Source: Rotaria macrura
Taxonomy: Eukaryota > Rotifera > Eurotatoria > Philodinida > Philodinidae
Length of the DNA stretch: 64,000 nucleotides
Assembly (NCBI GenBank): GCA_900239685.1
Contig: OENT01000483.1
Location: 1 to 64,000 of the forward strand
Direction: 5' to 3'
The notes beneath the pieces are model-generated. The model saw only the letters and a program-made list of their open reading frames with translations. It searched no databases and had not been told where the DNA came from. The position numbers and the translations under genes were made by a program. This document shows positions 10,650-22,384 of the stretch, one piece after another. Numbering within the stretch: the stretch's first letter is position 1; every line of letters begins with the position of its first letter.

Positions 10650-12930
10650 TGGACTTTGTTTCAACCATCAGGCTATTATTCATTGAAGGACGTTGTGTGA
10701 AAATATCATACAACCTAGGTTTGAGAAATAATTTATATGTGTTACATTTTCCAGCGTTTGTTTTTTGCTTTTCTAGCGTATCACTTCGGATTGACGAAGC
10801 ACTTGAAAATAGTAACTTAATGATGATGGGAAATCAATCTATTAAAAAGGGAACAGTTGTCCTCCAAAATATAACGATTTTGTCAAAATTTTTAATTTTA
10901 TTTCATTTTTTACAGTTTGTGAAGTAATAACCACTATGAGTGTCTAAACTTGAAAGGTCTGAAAATCTCAATATAGCTATTCATTTTGAAATATTATAGT
11001 TAGATACTTTTATCTATAAGCTTCTTGCTGTATTTTAAAGATTATTTTTAGGTTCAAAATGGAGAGATGTTTAATTACTGAATTAACAACTAACACAAAT
11101 TGATAATCAATTCTATTTTTCTATATATATATATGAATTCTTCCTACAAAAATGTTGTCTTTAAAAGTATATACCGAAATATGAACAACACTATTACTCG
11201 TGACAGAAGATTTATGAAGCAGTTGGTTAAATCATAAAAAATGTGTTATACTGTCAGTCGAAGTAAATTAATTCATCAATCGTTTTATTTATTTCTTCAA
11301 AAATATTATGCAACTTTCGATCTTGTTCAAAAAGTCATTAGCAGCACTAATTCTACATGAAAGAGAATTATACATAATACATACAACAATTTTTATTCTT
11401 ATTTTTATATTTCGTTCAGTTATGAACATTTCACTGGGGAAACAAATTTCTCCCCTTTATAGTGCGCAATGTGCAGAAGAGCGAGCGAAAAATAAAAATC
11501 GTCCTGTATATTATGTGTAATTTTCTTTCGTCTACATCTCGTGTTGATGATGAGCTTCTTGAACGCGGTCGACAGCTTCACCATATTGCTGCATTAAATA
11601 AATAAAATGATTGATGAATTAGTTTACCATGCAATTAGTTTATTCATTTATTTACCATAAGATAGTATTAACATACTTTTTTCATTCACTTGTAGTGTCA
11701 GGTTAACTAATATATGAGAATATATTTCTAAAAGAAATCGGTTCCGAATACGTGGAACTGAACCGACCGATTTTTTCAAAGTTTCAAACCGAACCGGTCC
11801 CATCACTGATCCACACCATAAATATGGTCAATCGAGCCATATTGACAGCCATAGGTACTCTCAATGATATTATTTGTTGCATAGATACCATCATATGTAA
11901 GGTGTGGGTATGAAGGTCTTGTGTGATTCAAACCAATATTTACATTGTGATGCATGATCGAACCTAACGCGCTTGTGTATCACTCAACAGTAGTTTCTCT
12001 GTACTCTACTCTGAATAGGAACCGTTATTGAATCTCATCGACTGCGCTTTATAGCACAATGTAGATTTGTATTACATTCAAAATTATATGTCGTACATAA
12101 TGATAAAAATGGATCGATGGCGTACCGCCAGTAATGGAAAATATGTTTTTGTTAATAAAAATATCTCGAAAGTCTGAATGGCGTCTAAAAGCATCTAAAT
12201 GTTTATGAATTCAGTAAGAGGTGTTTTGCTTCATCAAGGTCTATGTTTCATAAGTAAGGAATGTGTAGAGATAAATCTATGATAAAGTTGCTTTGGAACA
12301 GATACCAAAATACACTTCCACATTTAGAAACGCAAAATTTTTGTATGTTGGACGAGTCAAAATAGGTTTTCTGTAAAGTCTATGAAACGCTTAGAAATAT
12401 ATCCAAATGTTACCTGTTAGTTACATGAGATGAGAAAGAGTATTACCAGGTACAAAATATATTAAATTTATCTAGAGAGGTGAATTTATGGCGCGTGTAT
12501 TTCCATACAAAAGTTTTAATTAGAGAACCATTCTCTACAAGTTACAGGGGTCTCGTCACTAGTACAAAATGTCGATTTAAAGGTGGCGTGTTTCAGATAG
12601 ATATGCTCTTACATAAATACAACTATCGTAAAATTAGAAATTCGTGTTGGCTTATTGAATCAGATAGTTTCTTATTTGTTGGTTGCGAAACTATAGTCAT
12701 TGCTTAGGTTTGTCACTCCATGTGTCATCTTCGTAGTTTTATACCATATAGAAAGACATGATATATTTGTTTAAGTGATGATGAGTACTTTTTATTTATA
12801 TAACAGATGTAACATGATAAAAACGAATATCAACACAAGTAAGTTAGAAACGAAAAGGGGAAAAGAAAACTCTAACATTAAGATTTTTGTTTTATAATTA
12901 TAATTTTGACGTCATTTATTGCTCAAATTT
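10650..12930. other. AT-rich intergenic stretch
   Basis: No frame here has a recognisable family or splice-supported continuation. The longest (10649-10927, 11308-11520, 12480-12707) are 70-92 codons with chance-like composition. I see nothing else. Confidence 0.45.
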
Positions 12931-12932
12931 AA

Positions 12933-14486
12933 TTATTCAATGGCTTCATTTAGCATAAAATACCATTGAACAGATGTTTGACCAGTACCAAGCTGTCCGG
13001 CAACTGCGATAAATGCTTCTTCACTTAAAGCAATATCATCTAAGAGATAATAAATGAATAAATATTTGTGATAAAAAACCACGCGAATGAATCCTATACT
13101 GGTTCCTATCAACCTATAGAATCCTATGTGTATCGAAACTCAGAAGCACAAAATGGATTTGACGGGTGAATCATATTTAATGAATTGGGGACTAATTGGT
13201 TCGTGAATCTCCGGAATTTCGATAGGATGTCATTGATTTTATAAAAATCCCTATACAATCCGAATGGAGTTGACTACCAGAATGATTCACCTTGGAAAGA
13301 AGTACAGTAGCTTTATATAAGAAATACATACTTTCTTTACAATCAGGGCACCGATCGATAAATCGTACAGTAATTTCACCTACTGGACCTTTAACGAAAG
13401 CTTTCTTTTCGCAGATTGGATTGGAACTTGGAATACCATGGATAGTATATGGATCAAATTGTGCTTGATTAAGAGCAGCACTATAAATCTTTTGATTATT
13501 TTCATCCAAGGATACCCCTCGTTCAATACCACACGTTGAATATTCTGTGCCGACGTTTGTTTCATTGTAATATGTTGCTTGTCCTTTAAACTCACCTTCA
13601 AGCGTTACTGGTTGAGTTTGATTGCCTGATTTTTTATATGCACAATGAGTACTGACTGTATCACAACTAGAGGCGTTAATATAACATCTTCTAACAAATA
13701 TAAAATATGAATGAATCAACATACTATCCATATCGTGTACAACAAAGACCGACACCACATGATGAAGTACCGCAATTGCTATATGAAACAGTACCACAAT
13801 AAGCGCCTGCATTTCCACAGCTAAACAGATAAAAATAATAGAATTCAAAATGAATATTTTCTTCTCTCAATAGCACAGAAACAGGAATTAGAATAACTTA
13901 CTGCCCTTGTTGTGAACAGCATGAACCAGCTGGACAACCAGTTGCTTGACATCGATTTCGAATATAATTCGGTGCACCAAAACCAGAAGCACCACCGCAA
14001 TATTCCAGTGATTGTCCGCAGCTAATAAGTTAGAATATATTACATAAAGTGCAGTATTCAAAAATATAAATACATACTGTCCATAACGTGAACAGCATGA
14101 ACCAGCTTGACAGCCTGCAATGCGACAATCACGGCCAGCATATGCTGGACTTGACCATCCAGAATAAAAAGCACTACTTCCACCACCATATCCTAAACCT
14201 GACCATCCTGAATGAAAAGGAATACCTCCAGCACCATATAATCCACCTGACCATCCTGAGTATAAAGAACCACCTCCACCGCAGTGATGAGCTCCGCTAC
14301 CACAAACACCGAACGCAGAACAACACTGACCAACAGCACAATATCGAGTAATCAAACAATTGCCAGCTAAAATAAATGATGTGATTTTCGTATCAATACA
14401 GACCTATTTTTAGTTAATATGTTGAACTTACCAACACTATTCACAAATGAAACTAATAAGAAACTCATATAAATAATGGCTACCAT
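12933..14486 (-). CDS. Secreted protein: four hevein-type chitin-binding modules plus expansin-like barrel
   Basis: Six exons: 14432-14486, 14078-14366, 13902-14021, 13725-13820, 13332-13666, 12933-13039. All have GT-AG introns and consistent phases (1,2,2,2,1), giving 333 residues. Exon 1 is a signal peptide starting MVAIIYMSFLLVSF. Four Cys-rich modules follow, with the hevein core CCSxxGxCGxxxxYC: CCSAFGVCGSGAHHC, CCSRYGHCGQSLEYC, CCSQQGHCGNAGAYC and CCTRYGYCDTVSTHC. A Gly/Tyr/Ser-rich linker separates modules 1 and 2. The C-terminal part is a double-psi beta-barrel: GQATYYN at its start, then RFIDRCPDC and, across the last intron, DIALSEEAF, matching the DxDLS element of expansins and RlpA-like proteins. 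Predicted role is binding and perhaps loosening chitin or cell-wall polysaccharide outside the cell. The acceptor of exon 5 was chosen at 13666 because the nearer AG gives an in-frame stop and breaks module 4. Confidence 0.85.
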
Positions 14487-14489
14487 TAT

Positions 14490-16440
14490 TGTATTTGTAT
14501 AAATGTATTTCGATTTGAAATGATGATGATATTCACTTATTTAAAACTACAATGATTGTTACTTTATTTCGAATCTTTATATATATATATATCTGTAATA
14601 GGCAACTAAATATGTATGGATTTCTAAATAGACATATAAGAACATTGTCCCTGATGTCTACTTAACGATTGATACTTCAGATATATCTATAATTTTATTA
14701 TTGATCCTATCGAAGGTTGCCGGTTTTATTTTATACTAATCTTAATTGAATTTTTCAATTTAACGATTTAGACTGAGTATGTGACTTGAGCTTAAACGTA
14801 TTTGATCGGTAGACGTTTTCATCTCGTATAACTATCTAGACAGAGACAAAACGTCTAGTATGCCGTTTAGACGGTACTGTTGAAATTTTTCTTAAAAAAT
14901 CATGATTAACATCCAATAGAACAATGATCGACTCCGTCTCTTTCATTTCAACGCTTCATTACCATATTGATGTGTTTCAAGTCATACAACTCAAAGTAAG
15001 GATATTTGTGCATAGGGGAATGGATTTAAATGTGTTATAGCATTCAAATACTTAGAATTCCAATGGAAAAACAAAGTATCTCTCACTCCAACCGTCGAAA
15101 ATAGCAGATTAAAAATAAAAATTCATATGTTACACTGAAAAGGCTGAAAAAATAAAAAGATAACAATTGATGCACTAAGACGGTGTTTTTTTGGATATAG
15201 TTTTCCCATTTTTACATGGATTCTTTCCTTGCCCACAGTAATGACTAGATCGCATCAATTAGTCTTGAATCAAAAGTTGAGTGCTGGTCAAATAATAACA
15301 CATAGAAGTCATTTTATTGTAGCACACATAATTCAGTTAATATACTAAAGAAAGGCCCACTTGAATTGCACGCTACAGTTTATCGACAAAAACGGATGGT
15401 TCGACTTTTCATATATGACTTAAACGAATCCCCTTTCTACAATGATATAATTCAATTGGAACCTTTTCATGAATCAAGCAAAAGAACAAGAAAGAAATGA
15501 TAATTTTAGACAAAAATTATGCGCATGAAGTTTCTTTAGATTGACAAGAGTAAAAACATATGATGATAGTCATGAACCACTATGCTAATAATCGGATTAG
15601 ATTCATTAAAAATCACTCTGGCAATGCTAACATATGACCCTAAGTTCATTTTTTTACTCCTATTGTTAGTTCCTTTTTTTCTTGGTCTCCTAACTTCTAT
15701 TTTCCGATACTCCCTATTCTTCTGTCCTTTTTTTCTTTTTTTCCTTTGTTCTTGTACTTGTTATACTTCGGTTAACTTGTTACGTTTTTATTTCATTACA
15801 AGTACCTAAGGACGTGATAAATTATATGTAATCAAAAGAAAAATGTACAAAAGTTTATATTACATTAAATGATCATTGGGATGTTTATCTACATTTCGTT
15901 TATACTATGTGAAGAATCGTGATCAATATTTAAAGTTCGCACTCCTCGCAAGCAAGTGTGAGGGTGTGGTTGTGGCTTACAATCGAAGCGTTTTAACTAT
16001 TGAGTGAAAAGATTGACCATATTCGGATAAAAAGAAGACTTCCAGCGAGTAACTAACGAATTTGAAATATGAGGTGTTTACGCCGTACACAAAGACAAAA
16101 ATTTTTCAAATTTTTTTAGTGAAATTTTATTCAGGTATTATGAAACAAGATCATATAGGCATGGATTTAATCGATCAGTAAAATAGATGAAATGATCGGT
16201 ATAAGATAAAAAATTATAAAATTAGTTGATTGAATGAATGATCGATAAATAAATTGAACGATCAATAAAGGATTTAGATGATCATTTATTGAATAAAAGC
16301 ACTCTTTAATAAATCATATGATCAACAGATAAAATATTTTATCAGCCAGTTACAACAAACTATCAGTGGAAAAATCAAAACAGCCTGTAGTGTGATTTAC
16401 TTGTGCTTTGTTTTTTTTCTTTTCTCCCCTAGTTCGTTAT
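14490..16440. other. Intergenic stretch without recognisable gene
   Basis: AT-rich DNA upstream of the hevein/expansin gene. A (TA)n run lies near 14577-14591 and a short inverted repeat TAGACGTTTT/AAAACGTCTA near 14812-14857. No convincing coding frame. Confidence 0.45.
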
Positions 16441-16449
16441 AAACGACTG

Positions 16450-16849
16450 CCCAGGTCGAATCCTCACGATCGCTAACGACCATATACCTCTTAATACGGC
16501 CCCCGTGACTATATTTTGTCGTAATTCAGTGTAATACATGGCTCAGTATTACGATCGTATTTATCCGGGTCATGTATGGTAAAATACGATCATCTACGGA
16601 ATCAAGAAAATTGCTGTTTATGATCATCTTGATGAAAACCCTACAATTTGTCGTGTATCGATCGTTTACGGTAAAATACGATCTATTACTAAGATCGTTT
16701 GCGATCGGAAACGACTGTATATCTCCGTTTGCGCCACGGAGAAATACGATCGTAATACTGAGCCATGTAGTACGGCAAAACATGGTCGTGTATGCCATCG
16801 TATACGGCCGTGAACGCCCGTTGATGGAGTCCGTAATCATCGACCTGGG
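16450..16849. mobile_element. Foldback element B (CCCAGGTCGAA family)
   Basis: Left end CCCAGGTCGAA at 16450-16460; right end ATCGACCTGGG at 16839-16849, one mismatch. TG lies on each side, again a 2-bp target duplication. The block ACATGGCTCAGTATTACGAT is shared with element A apart from a few substitutions, so A and B are the same subfamily. Opposed frames on both strands are hairpin by-products. Confidence 0.75.
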
Positions 16850-16859
16850 TGGATACTCT

Positions 16860-19600
16860 ATCAAGTTGTGGTCGAAGTTGAGTATTATCTAATATACTTA
16901 TTAGAAAAATAGTATTGCCCTAAATTATAATTTTCTTTTCTTCATTTTGCCATTTGAACATCTGGCAAAATCTTTCACAGAAAAAACATTCCCTAATATT
17001 GTTTCAGCAAGAATATTTCAATGAAGTTCAGGAGATGTGCCATCAACTAGAACAACAATATGGGAAAATATTTGTAATTCTTTTAATCTAATCTCTGTAG
17101 TTATATATAAACATTCGCAATAAAACGTACGACTTCATGTTCCGCCATGTTTTTAAGTATTTATGTATAAACATATCATTTACGTCGGGATGATCTGGTG
17201 CAAAACAATATCGAACAAGAACAATTAGTACAGGTGTTTTTTCGATAATATCAATTTTGCTAGGTTTTGTATAATGAAGTTCAAGTAAAATTTTATCAAA
17301 TGAAAACTATGGTAACCCACGGTCAACAATACAAATGGGTGGATTGGTTTCGAAGGTTGCTTAGTACAGTTGCCAAGGAATGATATTGACCGTTGAATAA
17401 ATACAAAGTACAAAACAACGACGGATAACATGTGTGAACATTATTAATTTTAAAATAACATATGACGAATATGATAATTTTCTATAGTTTACTTGTGTAA
17501 CCATTCGTTCTTAAGTTTGTATTCATCACTATTCAGCATAAAGACTCATTCTTAAATTTGTCTTTTCATTTCACAGGATAAAAGAAAAGTCTTAAAGATT
17601 GAAAACCGAAAGCACGATCAGTTTGAAAAGTCTTGGGCGGATCAAGACATTAGAGAATGTCTCTTTCATTCATTTAAAATTAGATTTACCTAATTTCTAA
17701 AGATAATTAGGAATAGAGATTGTAGTTTTCTACTTAATTCTTCTGTGAGACAGAGTGGGTGTGAGTCAGAGACTGAGACGACTAGAAAAGTCTCAATTCA
17801 ATCGGATCCGACCCCATTCAACTCATACACAACAGAAGATCACTTCATTGCTCATAGACCGTCTACGAAGCCATGATAAGCTAGCTTCATCTGTCTCGAT
17901 GGACCGTATCCATTTCTTTTGCTTTTAAATGTATTTAGCAAAGAATAATCATAATATAAAAAAAGATTCGACAGGAAACAGTAATTTCATAACAAAAAGA
18001 AGATTCAGCATAAGTGCATCTAACAATTCTAACCAAGGGAAGAACTTTCTTGCCTATTTTTCAAACTGGACCTCTATTCCACTTGTACCTACATTTCGTT
18101 GAATTTTCTGAGAATGCCGAGATCTTCCGGTTATTGCAAACGTTTTAGTACCAATACCAGGGATTTCTTTTAATCTATAGGTTACTTTTAAACATGATTT
18201 GCAACTAGAACTGAGATCTTTTAGGCTTTTACAGCTTGCTTTCGACTTTGTGGGAGCTGTTGTCTTGAATTTGGGTTCCACAGAATTGGTCTGAACTCTT
18301 TAGTATACATACGGCATTTCAAAAGCAATAAAATTTCAGCTTTCACCCATTGATTCTATCAGTAAGAAACTACAAGTGTACTTGTAGGCAGCTGAACAAT
18401 ATTAAATCTATACAGAGAAAAATCGAGATGAAATAAAGACGAAATATCGTGGAAATAGAAATAGCAATCACTGTTACTTTCGATTGAGCTAATAAAGAGA
18501 TTGCTTTTCACTATTGAGAAGTCAAACTTCGAAATTCTTTGCATGGCAATGTATCTAGTAGGGATGAACTGCCACCTGGTGGTAATATTGCTGCAAGCTG
18601 TTGCAACGACGCGACAGATAACACGTAAAATATTTGAAAATGACACCCCGTGCTGCGATTCGGAAATGGAACCGAATAGACATTTCGGAATCGATTCGTT
18701 TTCGGTCTCTGGTGTGAGTGTAAGCATTAAGAAAACATGTATTAACAGACTCGCAATTCCATTCACATTTACGGCCACATCCTCCTCTAGGAAGAATAAT
18801 TCCAATAATCGGATTCGATCAGGCTTTATTTGATTTTTATAAACAATCGGCAAAATCCTATCGGAATTCGGGAGACAAAGTGGCATTCGAATCCCTAATC
18901 TTGGACGTTATCGAATCCTATTATTGAGATGTAATAGAAACTCATGCGAGCTTTTTACCTACATCTAGTAGTATTATCAGGCATTAATTAGCACTTAATT
19001 AAGAGAATATGTTTCTTGCATAGGATCTGATATCGTATTTATTCACGTGGTAATCAAGAACTAAATTGCACCCGGTGAACTGTAATAGTTTCTTCTTCAA
19101 AATGATATCGATGAATCGATTTTAATCAAATGACATGTCATTTGTTTTTTTTCATATAAAATGTCATGAGCCGACAAAAAAAAAGATATTTCATCGTACA
19201 TCGAAAACTTTTATTTTTAGAGATAAAATCGGACATAAAGCCTCGTTGCTGATTTGTTAAACAAATAAGATGATTGAGATAGGTAGAAGATTTCATCGCT
19301 CATAGTTTTTTGATGTTCTCATACTATAGAATCTAGACTCGTTTGCTTATTATATTTGATGACATAACCAACACTTAACATCATTTTTTTCTAGTTGAAT
19401 TAAGGACATGAAGCGTATCACTATTGAGTGGTATTCATCGGTCAAATCGAAAATTACAAAAAAAGTGACATATATAACCGGTCATCGTCGAATCAACATT
19501 TACCTTGAATTTCCATCGATTGAATGATGATAAGGACACCATTTTTCATTGGTGCTATTACATAAAAATGTGCGTACTTCATTTATTTAAATAGATTCGC
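16860..19600. other. Intergenic stretch, possible relic repeats
   Basis: No gene could be supported. A 75-codon minus frame (18054-18281) and a 175-codon minus frame (18359-18886) have no family resemblance. The region 18630-18900 is rich in GATTCGG/CCGAATC words similar to those in element D and may be a decayed repeat. Confidence 0.4.
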
Positions 19601-19611
19601 AAACTACACAT

Positions 19612-19977
19612 TTGCATACAATGTTCGAATATCAACAAGCTGATCCATACGTTCTTTCTAGTTCATGTCCTTATTCTCGTTCAATTGTTGCATTCGCTCT
19701 TCGTGTTGGTGGAATACTAGATCCAGATTTTTTACTGCAATGTCAAATAGCAGATAAAAGTTTAAAGAAGAAAATCAATGAATTAAAACAAATTCCATTG
19801 AAATATGAGCTATCACAATCTGCTGTTAAGTATCAAGAAGATATATATCTTGATATGGATATTCCATATAAAAGGAAATTTTATCATTCATCAGAATTCA
19901 AACAATATAATTCCTGGCTAAACGATGAATATCAATGGAATGCAATAGATACATTTAATGATGATATTATTATTTAA
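19612..19977 (+). CDS. Small orphan protein, 121 residues
   Basis: A single open frame beginning MHTMFEYQQADPYVL; a second Met three codons later is an equally good start. The sequence is hydrophilic, with Tyr/Lys/Asp-rich composition and a likely helix around KSLKKKINELKQIP. No signal peptide or membrane segment. Its codon usage resembles that of the supported genes in the window, and an AAATAAAG poly(A)-type signal follows about 100 bp after the stop. The sequence AAATAG just upstream could be a splice acceptor, so an upstream exon is possible. I do not recognise the family. Confidence 0.55.
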   Translation: MHTMFEYQQADPYVLSSSCPYSRSIVAFALRVGGILDPDFLLQCQIADKSLKKKINELKQIPLKYELSQSAVKYQEDIYLDMDIPYKRKFYHSSEFKQYNSWLNDEYQWNAIDTFNDDIII

Positions 19978-20300
19978 ACAAAAATGCGACACTTTTTTTC
20001 TGATAATCAATTATAACTATATATATTTAGTCGATTGAATTATCTTTTCTGTTTGTCTCTTTTCATTTACCTTGAAATAAAGAAAATATAATCCTTGAAA
20101 AACAAGTTGTACTAATAAGAGGTGTATGTTTTTGACTTGACAATACCTCTTAGCTTTCTTTTCATGCGTTTTCTCTCATAAAATATAATGTGATATGCTT
20201 GAGTAAGCATTGCTTGTGATGTATTCACTATTCATCACTTTTTTTACTTCATGCACACCGTCATATCCATCAACGCACAACATTAACCACAAAATATATC

Positions 20301-21264
20301 ATGTCGTTGAATGAGCTTGTTAATATGTACAACCAAAAGATGAGTTCTCCTAGTGGTAGATCAACACTTGCAACTGATCCATCACATCACACTCCTCAAT
20401 CAACATTCACATATAATACTGGTTTTGATTCTGTAGCTGATACCGCAACCTCAACAACAAATCAAAATCAAAATAATGAGTTTTCTTTTACGAACAGTGC
20501 TTCATCGGTATTATTTGATTCAAATGCATATCGTTTTCATTTAAATGATCGCGTTCTTGCTGGCGACATAGTTCGACCACCTCCCCATTATACTCCACGT
20601 GTTGAGCACATTAAATTTGCGGATAAAATTGTTTTTTCATCGGGCAATTCAGAAATAGACGATTATGAACACAATGAAGAATATACACAACGATATCCTG
20701 ATGTTAAGCCTCCATTAAGCATCATAAAAGCCAAAGAAGCAAAGATACCACCATTGGACATGTATACAAATCCAGGAGAACAAATTCAAAATTTAATAGC
20801 ACAAGGAAGATTACAAAATCTACATGGGTAAAAGAACAAATTTGAAATATTTTTCTGCGTAAATATTCTTTCTCTTTAGCTATATAAAATATCCATATAA
20901 TTATATTGAAGATCCTTGGTATTATTCGGCGACAGAAGAACAACAGGGCTTCGTTAATCATAATCCACCCCGACCTTATCTAACACTTGCCGATATTAAG
21001 TCGAATACATATCCCGATTCGAATCAAATAACATTACCTTATAGTGTTCCTCAAGAAGCTGTCTCACAAGATCGCTATGAATTCGTTCCATTACCTAAAA
21101 TGGTTTATGAAAATTTCGTCCCACTGATTGCAACTCGTCGTATTGTTTATCATCGACAAAGTCCTACGCGCGTTTCTCGCGAAGCACCTATTCAGAAAGT
21201 TGGAAATTCCTCATCAGTAACTTCGACATTGCCCGAAGTTGAAGAAATGACATTGAATGTTTAA
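20301..21264 (+). CDS. Orphan disordered protein, two exons, 303 residues
   Basis: Exon 1 is 20301-20827 and exon 2 is 20880-21264, separated by a 52-bp GT-AG intron with phase kept (GG|C gives Gly). The first 80 residues are Ser/Thr/Asn/Gln-rich and probably unstructured. The central part carries RPPPHYTPRVEHIKFADKIV, then an acidic stretch; KIVF fits the RVxF docking pattern of protein phosphatase 1, which is only a suggestion. Exon 2 is Tyr/Pro-rich (YIKYPYNYIEDPWYY). No signal peptide or transmembrane helix. It ends 22 bp before the stop codon of the converging kinase-fold gene. Function unknown. Confidence 0.7.
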
Positions 21265-21286
21265 AGCACAAACATATGAAGCGAAC

Positions 21287-22348
21287 TCAATTTATTTGTC
21301 GAACTTTGTCTAAAAACGTATTTTTTTCTTTTGAAATACGTTCAATAGGTGAAAGCAACTCATTTAACATATTTCTAATTGGTCTTGCACATTCTTCAGC
21401 TTCGATGGTAAATAAGATTTGATTGAAAACAGTCAAATAACAGAAGGTTTCCAATAAATTCCATTCACTATCTGTTAATAACATTTCTCTTTCATTTTGA
21501 TACATAAGTAAAAATTCTCTTGCATATTCAAAATTAAATTTCGATCCAATACCACACCATAAACATAAAGTCATGGCTAAATCAACTAATAATGGACCAA
21601 CATACATGTCATCGAAATCGAGTACAGCAGCAATTTTCTGTTCGTTCGCACAAAACAGAACATTGTCATCGTGAATATCAGCATGGATGTAACCAATAGG
21701 CAAATGTTTAGTAAGATTTTTTTCAAACGCATCTTGCTCGTCCTTATCACTGATCAAAGGAATCGATTCTGTATGCTCATCGGTCAATACACGTATTCTT
21801 TGATATAAATCCGAATGTTCATTTGCAAACTGTTCACATGAATGAACAAGTTTATACTTAATATTAATGAAATTGACCGAGCATCTGTTTGATGAGACCA
21901 ACGCGAATTTTTTTGTTTTAAAATTAGAATGCATTCGACCGAGAAATCGACTGATTTCTAATGTTTGCCATAATTGTCGAACTGGTGTTTCAGGTGTATC
22001 TAAATATTTAATTCCTTCAATGAATGGAAAAATAACACAAAGTTGACCATTGTCAAGTTCGATTATGCCAGGTGGATCAATCATAGGTGCAACAGGAAGA
22101 TGAAGTTCGTAGAAAAGATGAGCAATAAAAGTCACTTCGAATTTGACATTTTCAAAAGATAATTTTCTTAATGTGCCAGGAAGATATTCACGAAGAATAT
22201 ACACTTTGCCATCAGGTTTTGTACTAAATTTCAATGTTATATTCGTCCATCCATTGGTTAATCGTTCTATCGGTGATCTCAGTTCGCCTAATCCGTACTT
22301 GTTCAATACTGAAGCAAGTTCCGTAGCAGAAATCATAAGATCACTCAT
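21287..22348 (-). CDS. APH / homoserine-kinase-like phosphotransferase
   Basis: A 353-residue intronless frame with the protein-kinase-like fold of the APH family. The catalytic loop reads GYIHADIHDDNVLF (HxDxHxxN pattern) at about residue 220. The metal-binding element VLDFDDMYVGPLLVDLA follows, with DFD in the DFG position and the Asp typical of the family. The N-terminal lobe has TNGWTNITLKF as nucleotide-binding region and a Lys/Arg-rich YILREYLPG strand. Layout and length are closest to bacterial homoserine kinase type II / APH proteins, so it should phosphorylate a small hydroxylated metabolite. The substrate cannot be told. Lack of introns beside intron-rich neighbours fits horizontal origin but does not prove it. 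Confidence 0.8.
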   Translation of the reverse strand: MSDLMISATELASVLNKYGLGELRSPIERLTNGWTNITLKFSTKPDGKVYILREYLPGTLRKLSFENVKFEVTFIAHLFYELHLPVAPMIDPPGIIELDNGQLCVIFPFIEGIKYLDTPETPVRQLWQTLEISRFLGRMHSNFKTKKFALVSSNRCSVNFINIKYKLVHSCEQFANEHSDLYQRIRVLTDEHTESIPLISDKDEQDAFEKNLTKHLPIGYIHADIHDDNVLFCANEQKIAAVLDFDDMYVGPLLVDLAMTLCLWCGIGSKFNFEYAREFLLMYQNEREMLLTDSEWNLLETFCYLTVFNQILFTIEAEECARPIRNMLNELLSPIERISKEKNTFLDKVRQIN

Positions 22349-22384
22349 GTTATTTGAAAGATATCGACCAAGCTATTCGTAAAT

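Noticed and set aside
10203-10664. Overlapping frames of 153 (minus) and 121 (plus) codons rich in Tyr/Arg/Asp
   Set aside because: They lie inside foldback element A; the similar peptides on both strands come from its inverted arms.
13682-13725. In-frame stop in hevein module 4 suggesting a pseudogene
   Set aside because: It arises only if the acceptor at 13682 is used; the acceptor after CCTCTAG (exon from 13666) keeps frame and completes the module.
16526-16892. Frames of 112 (minus) and 106 (plus) codons
   Set aside because: Same explanation: translation of hairpin arms of foldback element B.
18054-18281. 75-codon minus frame with Lys/Ser/Cys-rich sequence
   Set aside because: No family resemblance and no flanking exon could be joined.
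18359-18886. 175-codon minus frame and its 110-codon plus shadow
   Set aside because: No domain, no splice context, and repeat-like GATTCGG words; probably chance or a decayed repeat.
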